Positions 1 to 10,131 of a stretch of DNA of 19,853 bases are shown here, in pieces. The position numbers and the translations under genes were made by a program. The notes under the pieces were generated by a model. It had not been told where the DNA came from. It worked only from the letters and a program-made list of their open reading frames with translations, and did no database searches. Positions within the stretch are counted from its first letter, which is position 1; every line of letters starts with the position of its first letter. Origin of the DNA: an uncultured Anaerolineales bacterium (lineage in GTDB: Bacteria; Chloroflexota; Anaerolineae; Anaerolineales; Villigracilaceae); NCBI GenBank assembly GCA_937928015.1, contig CALFXA010000128.1, positions 1 to 19,853 of the forward strand. Reading direction: 5' to 3'.

Positions 1-47
1 GACCACCGAGATCTACACTCTTTCCCTACACGACGCTCTTCCGATCT
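1..47. other. Illumina TruSeq/P5 adapter read-through (artefact)
   Basis: The bases match the 3' part of the standard Illumina universal adapter, ending in the typical GCTCTTCCGATCT. This is library sequence, not genome. Real DNA starts at base 48. The adapter lies directly against the sixth codon of a minus-strand gene, so the contig end is artificial. Confidence 0.98.
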
Positions 48-67
48 ATAAATTTGATGAAGTTCAT
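48..67 (-). CDS. Truncated start of a further gene of the cupin operon (MNFIKF...)
   Basis: On the minus strand an ATG at 67-65 follows the stop of the cytochrome c gene by about ten bases and is preceded by a near-perfect ribosome binding site AAGGAGACC, four bases upstream. The same type of site (AAAGGAGAC) precedes the cupin gene at the head of this operon. Only six codons (M-N-F-I-K-F) remain before the adapter. The protein cannot be identified. Spacing and ribosome binding site argue strongly that it is a fourth or later member of the same operon. Confidence 0.6.
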
Positions 68-77
68 TTTGGTCTCC

Positions 78-491
78 TTATTTCAACGTGTGAATGTAGG
101 CGATGACTTGCCAGATTTGTTCATCCGTCAAGATGCCTTTCCATGCGACCATTGAGGTCCCGCTTCTGCCCGTGGAAATACGCCAGAAGAAATAATCGTC
201 CGAAGCGATCTTGCCCAGTTCGACCAAATTCTTCGGAGCGGGATCGAGCGCGGCTCCTGCAGGACCGTCGCCGTGACCCTGTGGCCCGTGACAGGTCGAA
301 CAGTTGGTGTTGAAGACAGTCGCGCCCGCCGTTGCGGCATCCGCGCCGAGGGGGTTGGTCTTGCCTGCATATTCGGCTGGCACAGGTTCGAGCGTGGCAG
401 TCGTGCTGGGTTTGGCGGGAGCGGCGGGTGTTCCGCAAGCCGCCAAAGTCAGGACAAAGACCACAAAGAGAAGGTACAGAATCTTTTTCAT
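78..491 (-). CDS. Lipoprotein monoheme cytochrome c
   Basis: A 137-residue exported electron carrier. Residues 1-18 form a short lipoprotein signal (MKK, then a hydrophobic stretch) ending in the lipobox L-A-A-C with the lipidated Cys at 19. A Pro/Ala/Thr-rich linker runs to about residue 45. The class I cytochrome c fold then carries the heme site C-S-T-C-H (C64, C67, H68) and a likely distal ligand Met114 in S-M-V-A-W-K-G. The frame is open further upstream, but the start at 491 is chosen because the signal peptide begins there and the upstream extension lies inside the preceding gene. It starts 14 bases after the oxidase-like gene and probably exchanges electrons with that membrane protein on the outer face of the membrane. 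The physiological donor and acceptor are not visible. Confidence 0.88.
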   Translation of the reverse strand: MKKILYLLFVVFVLTLAACGTPAAPAKPSTTATLEPVPAEYAGKTNPLGADAATAGATVFNTNCSTCHGPQGHGDGPAGAALDPAPKNLVELGKIASDDYFFWRISTGRSGTSMVAWKGILTDEQIWQVIAYIHTLK

Positions 492-505
492 AGTTCCCCG
501 CTTCG

Positions 506-1687
506 TTATGCCAGATCGAATTTCTTCAACCCGCCACGGACGATCTCGAACATCTCTTTCATGGGATGGACGAGCGCCAACGCGTAGAATGCGAAACCGA
601 TTCCGTATAGGATGCCTTTTACGGGTGCGGGGATAAAGATGCTGACCCAGATCGAAACACTTCCGAGCGTGACGGCGAAGAGGCTGCCCCAACATCCGCC
701 CAACTGTGGATGCTCATCCTTGAGGAAGTAGCGCCGCGCGATGTACGGGATGAGGGCAATGCCAAATTGCAGCACCCAGCCATAAATCAAGGGTTGAGGC
801 GCAGTCGCTTCGACGGGTCCACCCGCTATGACACCAGTCAAAATCAGAGGGGCGACAAAGACAGGAAGCAAAATCCAGACGTACGAGGCGAGCAAGTGCC
901 AGCCGCCCGCCGTCGAGAGATGACCGCTGGATTTGAGGGCGCGTCCCATCAGGACGACGAGCCAGACCGTCGAGCCGATGTGCAGGATCAACCCCGCGAC
1001 GGTGACGGGTAGGTTGCCGCCGATCCAGGGACCGAGCACGAGGAAGAAAGCGCCGAAAGTCATGCTCCAAAAAATGGTGGTGATGTTTTTCGGCGAGCCG
1101 AGCGGACGCCCCGTGATCATCGGGATGAAGTCCACGAGCAGGCCCGCGAAGGTCAGCGACATGAAGCCCCACGAGTTGGCGTGGATGTGCGCTTCAAGCG
1201 GGACTTTGATGTAGAGCGCGGTGCTCCAGTTGAGCCACAAGCCTGTGCCGATGATGATTCCGACCAGCAGGTAGAACAAGCCCGTGATGTAAAACTTGAG
1301 CGAGGCGGGCGCTTCATCGCCGCGCGCGTTCCAGAGTTGGAGGAAAAGCAGCGTCGCGGCGATGAAGATCAGCGTTCCGCCCGCGAAGATCATGGCATGG
1401 TTGACGCCAGAGAATCCAGCGATGAGCGCAACAAAGCCCATGTTGAGAGTCAGCCAGATGTTCCAGCGCATGGCGGGTTTTGGTTTCTTCGCGAGAGACG
1501 CGACCAATCCAGGCAAAAGTCCGAAGAGGACCTGAGAGAAGATGCCCAGCGTGATAAAGTGGATGCGCACCCAGCGCAGTGCGGGAAACGCCGCAAGCAG
1601 ATTCCAACTGACGAAGGAGGCGTCTGCCGCAACGAGGATGGCGACAAAGGTATAGAGCAGGATGGTGATGAGATAGGGGATGGACAT
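506..1687 (-). CDS. Heme-copper oxidase subunit I-like (NnrS/CcoN-like) multi-pass membrane protein
   Basis: A 393-residue protein made almost entirely of hydrophobic helices, about 11-12. Conserved-looking histidines lie in R-I-H-F-I-T-L-G (second helix), N-H-A-M-I-F, E-A-H-I-H-A-N-S-W-G-F and G-G-W-H-L-L. The first and third patterns resemble heme-binding helices in short homologues of heme-copper oxidase subunit I and in NO-related membrane proteins. The full set of three CuB histidines of a true oxidase or NO reductase is not obvious, and the protein is shorter than usual NorB or CcoN. It is therefore called only by resemblance. Its ATG overlaps the cupin stop by one base (TAATG), which implies translational coupling, and a lipoprotein cytochrome c follows. 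A role in nitrogen-oxide or oxygen handling is inferred from context. Confidence 0.6.
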   Translation of the reverse strand: MSIPYLITILLYTFVAILVAADASFVSWNLLAAFPALRWVRIHFITLGIFSQVLFGLLPGLVASLAKKPKPAMRWNIWLTLNMGFVALIAGFSGVNHAMIFAGGTLIFIAATLLFLQLWNARGDEAPASLKFYITGLFYLLVGIIIGTGLWLNWSTALYIKVPLEAHIHANSWGFMSLTFAGLLVDFIPMITGRPLGSPKNITTIFWSMTFGAFFLVLGPWIGGNLPVTVAGLILHIGSTVWLVVLMGRALKSSGHLSTAGGWHLLASYVWILLPVFVAPLILTGVIAGGPVEATAPQPLIYGWVLQFGIALIPYIARRYFLKDEHPQLGGCWGSLFAVTLGSVSIWVSIFIPAPVKGILYGIGFAFYALALVHPMKEMFEIVRGGLKKFDLA

Positions 1688-1998
1688 TATCGTTCCCCCT
1701 TGGATCCTAAAAAGATCACGCGCGTTTTGGCGTTCATGCCGCGCTTCGCACCACTGGGCGTGATGACGGTGACGCCTGGTTTGATGTCGAAGGTTTCGTC
1801 GTCAACTGTCATCAGACCTTCGCCTTCGAGGAAGTGATACATCGCCGCCTCGCCAGGATGGACGGGGATCTGTTGCCCTGCGTTCAGCCCGACCACGAGT
1901 GCCTTGAAATTAGGTGTTTCGAATAGGAACTGCGGCTTGGGTCCATCGGCGGCAAAGACCGCCTTGGATTTTGTATCAGCGAAATAGTTGTTTGGCAT
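1687..1998 (-). CDS. Small cupin-domain protein
   Basis: A 103-residue single-domain cupin. The barrel signature is visible at residues 41-61 (G-Q-Q-I-P-V-H-P-G-E, later L-E-G-E-G) and 70-86 (I-K-P-G-V-T-V-I-T-P-S-G). The usual H-x-H pair is reduced to one His (H47) with E50, and the second-motif His is missing, so metal binding is doubtful. The frame is open to 2088, but the start at 1998 is chosen for the strong AAAGGAGAC site just upstream and because a predicted promoter lies at 2022-2063. First gene of the operon with the oxidase-like protein and cytochrome c. Soluble, probably cytoplasmic. It could be a sensor, a chaperone or an enzyme; the sequence does not decide. Confidence 0.75.
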   Translation of the reverse strand: MPNNYFADTKSKAVFAADGPKPQFLFETPNFKALVVGLNAGQQIPVHPGEAAMYHFLEGEGLMTVDDETFDIKPGVTVITPSGAKRGMNAKTRVIFLGSKGER

Positions 1999-2021
1999 TT
2001 TGTCTCCTTTGAGATATACCC

Positions 2022-2027
2022 ACTGTA
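2022..2027 (-). promoter_or_regulatory. Putative -10 element (TACAGT) of the cupin operon
   Basis: On the minus strand TACAGT matches four of six consensus bases. It lies 28.5 bp from the centre of the palindrome at 2048-2063, one base short of the ideal class II distance. Transcription would start near 2015, leaving a leader of about 17 bases that contains the ribosome binding site at 2003-2010. This supports the downstream translation start at 1998. Confidence 0.4.
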
Positions 2028-2047
2028 CTGCTTCCCCCTGTTTCGCA

Positions 2048-2063
2048 CCCCGACTTTTGTCGG
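2048..2063. promoter_or_regulatory. Palindromic operator candidate CCCGAC-N4-GTCGGG before the cupin operon
   Basis: A perfect 6+6 inverted repeat with a 4-base TTTT spacer. Its GAC-N4-GTC core is shared with the palindromes at 2943-2954 and 13041-13054. The 4-base spacer and overall layout fit Crp/Fnr-family sites, although the outer CCC/GGG differ from TTGAC. No T-run follows on either strand, so it does not look like a terminator. The neighbouring Crp/Fnr regulator is the obvious candidate to bind it. Confidence 0.5.
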
Positions 2064-2148
2064 GAAAATCAAATGCTTTTAAAGACACGACAGGACACCA
2101 AAGAAACCCTTTTTGCCCTTTGCCTTCATGCCTGTGAGTCCTTTGTGG

Positions 2149-2850
2149 TTAAGATTTTTCTTCTGGCTGCACCCGCGCCGATAGTCCCGCGCGATCCAAA
2201 ATGCGGATGTGTTGTTTATCCATCTCGATCAATCCCGCCTTTGTCAACTCACGGATGACGCGGCTCAACACATCGGGGACGGTGCCTAGACGGGCGGCGA
2301 GCTCGATCTGATTCGTCCAGCGGCGGCGTTCGATCACATCCCCTTCGGCTTGTTCCAACAGCAATTGAGCGAAGCGCGCTTCGACAGTCTTCAGCGACAA
2401 GTCCGCCGCAAGCGTGACCAGTTCGATGATCTTATCCGCCATGTTTTCGATGATCCGCATGGCTGTCTGCGGATGAGCCATTACGATCTCTTCAAGCGCG
2501 TGACGCGGAATCAGCCAGATACCCGACTCTTCCAATGCAATTGCCGTAGCGGGATTGGATCGCTTTGCCAGCACGCCCACTTCGTTGAAAATCTCGCCTA
2601 CTTCGATGAACTTCAATACTTGTTCGCGGCCATCTGTCGAGGACCTTAACACTTTCAGCGAGCCATATTGCAAATAGAACAAATTCGATTCGACTTCGCC
2701 CTCCCAAAAGATCACCGCATTGGGTGGATAGATTTTCCACGAGGAGGCGTTTGCCAGGCGCGTAAGAGCCGCTTCCTCGATTCCACGCAGGAAATCAAAG
2801 GTGCGTAAGCGTTTTAGGAGAGCGTCCGATGAAATTGAAAAGCGGTTCAT
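2149..2850 (-). CDS. Crp/Fnr-family transcriptional regulator
   Basis: A 233-residue regulator of normal family length. Residues about 15-130 form the cyclic-nucleotide-binding-like beta-roll (G-S-L-K-V-L, G-R-E-Q-V-L-K-F-I-E-V-G-E-I-F-N-E). The long dimer helix follows at about 130-160, then a Crp-type winged helix-turn-helix at about 165-225 with recognition helix T-V-P-D-V-L-S-R-V-I-R-E-L; the S-R pair is the family signature. No cysteine occurs in the whole protein, so it cannot carry an Fnr iron-sulfur cluster. It is more likely a Dnr/NnrR-like or other effector-type member. It lies between the cupin operon, read in the same direction, and the divergent nitrate reductase operon, both preceded by GAC-N4-GTC palindromes. 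Control of both is inferred from position. The start at 2850 lacks a strong ribosome binding site. Confidence 0.85.
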   Translation of the reverse strand: MNRFSISSDALLKRLRTFDFLRGIEEAALTRLANASSWKIYPPNAVIFWEGEVESNLFYLQYGSLKVLRSSTDGREQVLKFIEVGEIFNEVGVLAKRSNPATAIALEESGIWLIPRHALEEIVMAHPQTAMRIIENMADKIIELVTLAADLSLKTVEARFAQLLLEQAEGDVIERRRWTNQIELAARLGTVPDVLSRVIRELTKAGLIEMDKQHIRILDRAGLSARVQPEEKS

Positions 2851-2942
2851 ACGATTAGTTTACTCGCTTCTATGCGCAAGCGCAAAGAAGCATTCCCAAA
2901 ACAAAATTACAGCCTTATAAAAAGAAAATTACATCAAATACG

Positions 2943-2954
2943 TGACAAAAGTCA
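2943..2954. promoter_or_regulatory. Crp/Fnr-type operator TGAC-N4-GTCA upstream of the nitrate reductase operon
   Basis: The perfect palindrome TGACAAAAGTCA lies in the 223-base divergent region between the regulator gene and the first nar-operon gene. It matches eight of ten positions of the TTGAC-N4-GTCAA type of Anr/Dnr sites. Its centre lies 29.5 bp before the TATCAT hexamer, i.e. at -41.5 from the predicted start, the standard class II activator position. Confidence 0.65.
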
Positions 2955-2977
2955 TATCATTTATACAAGATTGTACA

Positions 2978-2983
2978 TATCAT
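2978..2983 (+). promoter_or_regulatory. Predicted -10 element (TATCAT) of the nar operon
   Basis: TATCAT matches five of six bases of TATAAT. With the operator at 2943-2954 it gives a start near 2990 and a leader of about 84 bases before the cytochrome gene. No good -35 is seen at the usual place, as expected for an activator-dependent promoter. Confidence 0.55.
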
Positions 2984-3073
2984 TCGGTTTATACCCCAGT
3001 TTTTTCTGGATTTCGTTGATTGCCCAATTTCGCCTTGGAGAATTGCAATCTTGTCTAGGAGTCGGCCAACCTC

Positions 3074-3648
3074 ATGATCAATTCAAATGTCAGCTGGATA
3101 CAACGAATCCAACGAGTATCCGTTGTGTTTCTTGCATTTTTCCTGTTCGGATGCGGTACCAAGGCAACGAACAGACCCGCCCAACCAGTCTCTGCAACGG
3201 CAATTGCCGCGGGAAATATCGAAAACGGGCGGAACTTATTCATGGGCTATACCCACTTCCAATACGACGGCCCACCTTGCATGGGATGTCACAGCGTAGG
3301 GAACAACGGACTGCTCGGCGGCGGGGCGATGGGGCCCGATCTGACCGATGTTTCCACCCGCCTCAGCCAGGACGAGATCGTATCCATCCTGACCAATAGT
3401 GGGTTGACCCTCTCCCCTGTTATGCAGCCGATCTTTACCGCGCATCCCCTGACCGAAACCGAGCAGGCCGACATGATCGCGTTCCTCAACGCCTCGGTCG
3501 GGCAGCCCGAATCCAACAAGGAGATTTGGGTCTTTGGTATCAGCCTGGCGGGATTCGTGGCGGCGGTGGGAGCGCTTGGATTTATTTATCGCGGGCGGTT
3601 GCGCAGTATCCGCAGAGCATTGGTCAATAAAGCACAGAAGGAGTTGCC

Positions 3649-3652
<4 letters not shown>
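3074..3652 (+). CDS. Membrane-anchored lipoprotein cytochrome c of the nitrate reductase operon
   Basis: A 192-residue exported monoheme cytochrome c. Basic residues and a hydrophobic run precede the lipobox F-L-F-G-C (Cys27). The heme site is C-M-G-C-H (C69, C72, H73) and the likely distal ligand is Met117 in P-V-M-Q-P-I-F. A second membrane segment at about 150-172 is followed by a basic tail, so the protein is anchored at both ends. It is the first gene of the operon and its stop overlaps the narG start (ATGA). Anchored c-type cytochromes also occur in nitrate reductase operons of Thermus (NarC) and in nitrite oxidoreductase clusters, so it may carry electrons to or from the Nar complex on the outer face. 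The ribosome site AGGAG (3057-3061) is rather distant from this ATG. Confidence 0.85.
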
Positions 3653-7281
<3,629 letters not shown>

Positions 7282-7293
7282 AAAATAGATCCC

Positions 7294-7390
7294 AAACCTG
7301 ACAGGTTTTATCAGGCGCTTAACCTGCCAAGTAGATTGTGATGGCAAGGTACACAGTCTGCAAGGCTACTTTGGAAACCTGTCAGGTTTT
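7294..7390. repeat. Palindromic repeat element between narG and narH
   Basis: The 128-base narG-narH gap holds two 16-base copies of a near-palindrome, AAACCTGACAGGTTTT (7294-7309) and AAACCTGTCAGGTTTT (7375-7390), which are also reverse complements of each other. Inside them an inverted pair CCAAGTAG (7327-7334) and CTACTTTGG (7366-7374) adds to the symmetry. The whole looks like a REP- or MITE-like mobile palindrome. It could fold in RNA and affect the NarG:NarH ratio, but it lacks a proper terminator shape. Confidence 0.65.
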
Positions 7391-7409
7391 GAAAAAAAGG
7401 AATTCAACT

Positions 7410-8900
7410 ATGAAAATCCGCTCGCAAGTTTCAATGGTATTTCACCTCGACAAGTGCATCGGCTGTCACACGTGCAGTATCGCCTGCAAGAACATCTGGA
7501 CGGATCGTCAGGGCGCCGAGTACATGTGGTGGAACAACGTCGAGACCAAGCCAGGCGTCGGCTTCCCCACCCAGTGGGAAGACCAGGAAAAATATAAAGG
7601 CGGCTGGGAACTCAAGAACGGCAAGCCGCAACTCAAACTCCAGAACCGCGTGGAGGCGCTGGGCAACCTGTTCTCGAATCCAGCCTTGCCCACGATGGAT
7701 GATTACTACGAACCGTGGACGTACAAATACGGTGACCTGTTCAACTCCCCGCTTGGCGATGACCAGCCGACGGCGCGTCCCATCTCGCGCATCGACGGCC
7801 AGCCGATCGAGATCGAATCGGGTCCCAACTGGGACGACGACCTGGGCGGCTCCAACGTCTACGCCGCCAACGATCCGCTGCTGGAAAACATGAGTGACGA
7901 AGAAAAGCGTCGGCTCTTCTCCATCGAGCAGCTCTTCTACTTCTACATGCCGCGCATCTGCAACCATTGTCTGAACGCGGGTTGTGTGGCGGCCTGTCCC
8001 TCGGGCGCCATCTACAAACGCGCCGAAGACGGCATCGTGCTCATCAACCAGGATAAGTGCCGCGGCTGGCGCATGTGCGTCTCGGCCTGCCCGTACAAGA
8101 AGACTTACTACAACTGGTCGACGGGCAAATCCGAAAAATGCATTCTCTGCTACCCGCGTCTCGAAACGGGACAAGCCCCCGCCTGCTTCCACTCCTGCGT
8201 GGGACGCATCCGCTACTTGGGCGTTCTGCTCTATGACGCCGACCAGATCGAAGCCGCCGTCAAAGTTTCGGACGAACAACTGGTGCAACGCCAGCGCGAG
8301 ATGATCCTCGATCCGTTCGACCCGCAGGTGATCGCCGCGGCCAAAGAGAGCGGCATCCCCGACGGGGTCATTACCGCCGCGCAGCGTTCGCCCGTTTACC
8401 GCTACGTGAAGGAATGGGAATTGGCGCTGCCGCTGCATCCCGAGTTCCGCACCCTGCCCATGTTGTTCTACGTCCCGCCGCTGTTGCCTGTCCTTTCGGT
8501 GGCGCAGGATGGCGGCACCCAGCGCGTCGAAAACGATCTGTTCAGTTCACTGGAAAACGCGCGTGTACCCGTCCGTTACATGTCGCGCATGCTCTCGGCT
8601 GGCAACGATGAACTGGTCATCAAGGCCTATCAGAAGATGATCGCTGTCCGCATCTACAAACGCGCCGAAACCGTCGGCGACGTGACCAGTGACGAGGCAA
8701 CCGCTGCCCTCGCCAAAGCAGGCATGAGCGCCGAGGAAGCCGAAGCCATCTATCAACTCACCTCCCTGCCCAACTATCAGGAACGCTTCGTCATCCCGCC
8801 CTACGGCCGCGAAGGCGACATCGAGGAAGTCTACGACCCGCAGCAGCGCAAAGCCGAGACGGGATTCGGCAGACGCCAGAGTCCGCACCGAGGTCTGTAA
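7410..8900 (+). CDS. narH: Respiratory nitrate reductase beta subunit (four iron-sulfur clusters)
   Basis: A 496-residue electron-transfer subunit that passes electrons between NarI and NarG. Four cysteine groups are seen: C16-I-G-C-H-T-C-S-I-A-C near the N-terminus, C-N-H-C-L-N-A-G-C-V-A-A-C-P, C-R-G-W-R-M-C-V-S-A-C-P and C-I-L-C with a later A-C-F-H-S-C. In the third group Trp replaces the second Cys, the known mark of the [3Fe-4S] cluster in NarH. The open frame begins at 7338, but the start at 7410 is chosen because of AAAAAAAGGAATTC just upstream and because homology begins there; the earlier codons lie inside the repeat element. narJ follows after three bases. Cytoplasmic, bound to NarG. 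Confidence 0.95.
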   Translation: MKIRSQVSMVFHLDKCIGCHTCSIACKNIWTDRQGAEYMWWNNVETKPGVGFPTQWEDQEKYKGGWELKNGKPQLKLQNRVEALGNLFSNPALPTMDDYYEPWTYKYGDLFNSPLGDDQPTARPISRIDGQPIEIESGPNWDDDLGGSNVYAANDPLLENMSDEEKRRLFSIEQLFYFYMPRICNHCLNAGCVAACPSGAIYKRAEDGIVLINQDKCRGWRMCVSACPYKKTYYNWSTGKSEKCILCYPRLETGQAPACFHSCVGRIRYLGVLLYDADQIEAAVKVSDEQLVQRQREMILDPFDPQVIAAAKESGIPDGVITAAQRSPVYRYVKEWELALPLHPEFRTLPMLFYVPPLLPVLSVAQDGGTQRVENDLFSSLENARVPVRYMSRMLSAGNDELVIKAYQKMIAVRIYKRAETVGDVTSDEATAALAKAGMSAEEAEAIYQLTSLPNYQERFVIPPYGREGDIEEVYDPQQRKAETGFGRRQSPHRGL

Positions 8901-8903
8901 GCC

Positions 8904-9458
8904 ATGCAAAAAGATTCCACGTGCATCCTGTACGATTCCTTCGCCGACTTGCTGGCGTATCCCACACCAGACATCTGGCAGCAGGCCGAAGCGTGCCTCG
9001 CCCTATTGAACGAGTTCCATCCCGAAGCCGTACCAGCACTGGAACGTTTTCAGAACGGTTTGCAAAAACACACGCTTGAGCAGATGAAAGAACTCTACAC
9101 GGTCACCTTCGACATGCAGCCTGTCTGTTATCCCTACGTCGGCTATCAACTGTTTGGCGAGAGTTACAAGCGCGGCGCGTTCATGGCGCAACTGAATGAG
9201 GCTTATCGCACCTTTGGCTTTTCCGCCGCACAGGAACTGCCCGACCATCTCGCCGTGATTCTGCGCTTCCTCGGTTTGGATTCAGCCAATCGTCAAGGTG
9301 AGTTCTGCCAGGCATTGCTGAATGAAGGCGTCGTTCCCGCGCTGGACAAAATGCTCCAGACCTTCGACAAGCAATCGGAAAATCCCTACTTTGGTCTGCT
9401 CTCTGCGCTCCATCTAATTCTCGTTCGCGTCCCTGAAAAGGAGTTGGATCATGCCTGA
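8904..9458 (+). CDS. narJ: Nitrate reductase assembly chaperone (delta subunit)
   Basis: A 184-residue mainly helical protein of the NarJ/TorD chaperone family, needed for cofactor insertion into NarG but not part of the final enzyme. Typical stretches are Y-D-S-F-A-D-L-L-A-Y-P near the N-terminus, the E-L-Y-T-V-T-F-D region and P-D-H-L-A-V-I-L-R-F-L near residue 110. It lies between narH and narI as in the classical narGHJI order. Its last codons overlap the narI start by eight bases. It is somewhat shorter than enterobacterial NarJ, which is common in this family. Confidence 0.92.
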   Translation: MQKDSTCILYDSFADLLAYPTPDIWQQAEACLALLNEFHPEAVPALERFQNGLQKHTLEQMKELYTVTFDMQPVCYPYVGYQLFGESYKRGAFMAQLNEAYRTFGFSAAQELPDHLAVILRFLGLDSANRQGEFCQALLNEGVVPALDKMLQTFDKQSENPYFGLLSALHLILVRVPEKELDHA

Positions 9459-10131
9459 CATAGACATCCTTCTTTTTGTCGTGTTTCCGTATGTGGCGGT
9501 CGTGCTGGCGGTCATTGGCACGCTGTACCGCTATTTCAGAAACCAGTTTTCGTTCACCAGCCTCTCCTCCCAGTTTCTGGAGAACGACATCCAGTTCTGG
9601 GGTTCCACGCTCTGGCACTACGGGATCATCCCAACGCTTGTTATCCACGTGATGGGATTTACCATTCCCAAAGTGATGGAACTCATGCACAGCACGCCCG
9701 AGACGCTCTACCTGGCGGAACTGGCAGGCAAGGTCTTCGGCATCATGGCGCTGGTCGGCGCGGGCGCGCTGTTCTATCGGCGGGTTGCCTCCTCCAAGGT
9801 TCGGATGGTGACGACGCCCGTGGATTGGGTCATCCTCGTTCTGTTGTTCTTCCAGGTCTTCCTCGGCATGTGGATCGCCTTCGGCTATCGCTGGGGCGCG
9901 ACGTGGTTCATCCACACGGTCACGCCGTGGGTGGTTTCGCTGGCGACCTTCCAACCCGCGCCGCAGTATGTCGCTTCCCTGCCGCTCATCCCAAAACTGC
10001 ACTTCCTCAACGCCACCCTGCTGATCGCCATCTTCCCGTTCGGGCGGTTGGTTCACATGGTTAGTTTCCCCGTCGAATATCTCTGGCGGCGTTTCCAACT
10101 GGTGATCTGGACGCGGCGCAAGGTAGTGTAG
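9451..10131 (+). CDS. narI: Nitrate reductase gamma subunit, diheme cytochrome b
   Basis: A 226-residue membrane protein with five helices that oxidises quinol and hands electrons to NarH. All four heme b ligands are present: H56 and H66 (L-W-H-Y-G and V-I-H-V-M-G) in one helix and H184 and H202 (K-L-H-F-L and L-V-H-M-V) in the last. The first pair has the same numbers as in the E. coli protein and the second pair keeps its 18-residue spacing. The length is normal. The start is supported by AAGGAG nine bases upstream, within the end of narJ. The next gene begins on the base after the stop. Confidence 0.95.
   Translation: MPDIDILLFVVFPYVAVVLAVIGTLYRYFRNQFSFTSLSSQFLENDIQFWGSTLWHYGIIPTLVIHVMGFTIPKVMELMHSTPETLYLAELAGKVFGIMALVGAGALFYRRVASSKVRMVTTPVDWVILVLLFFQVFLGMWIAFGYRWGATWFIHTVTPWVVSLATFQPAPQYVASLPLIPKLHFLNATLLIAIFPFGRLVHMVSFPVEYLWRRFQLVIWTRRKVV

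Noticed and set aside
491..695. N-terminal extension of the lipoprotein cytochrome c
   Set aside because: It would put 68 residues before a perfect lipoprotein signal and overlap the preceding gene; the start at 491 is better.
2048..2063. Hairpin CCCGAC-N4-GTCGGG as a terminator for the regulator gene
   Set aside because: No run of T follows on either strand, and its place relative to the cupin start fits an operator better.
2149..2850. Regulator as a true oxygen-sensing Fnr
   Set aside because: The protein has no cysteine at all, so it cannot hold the iron-sulfur cluster that senses oxygen.
7294..7390. Repeat copies as a small CRISPR array
   Set aside because: Only two units that are inverted rather than direct, no regular spacers and no cas genes.
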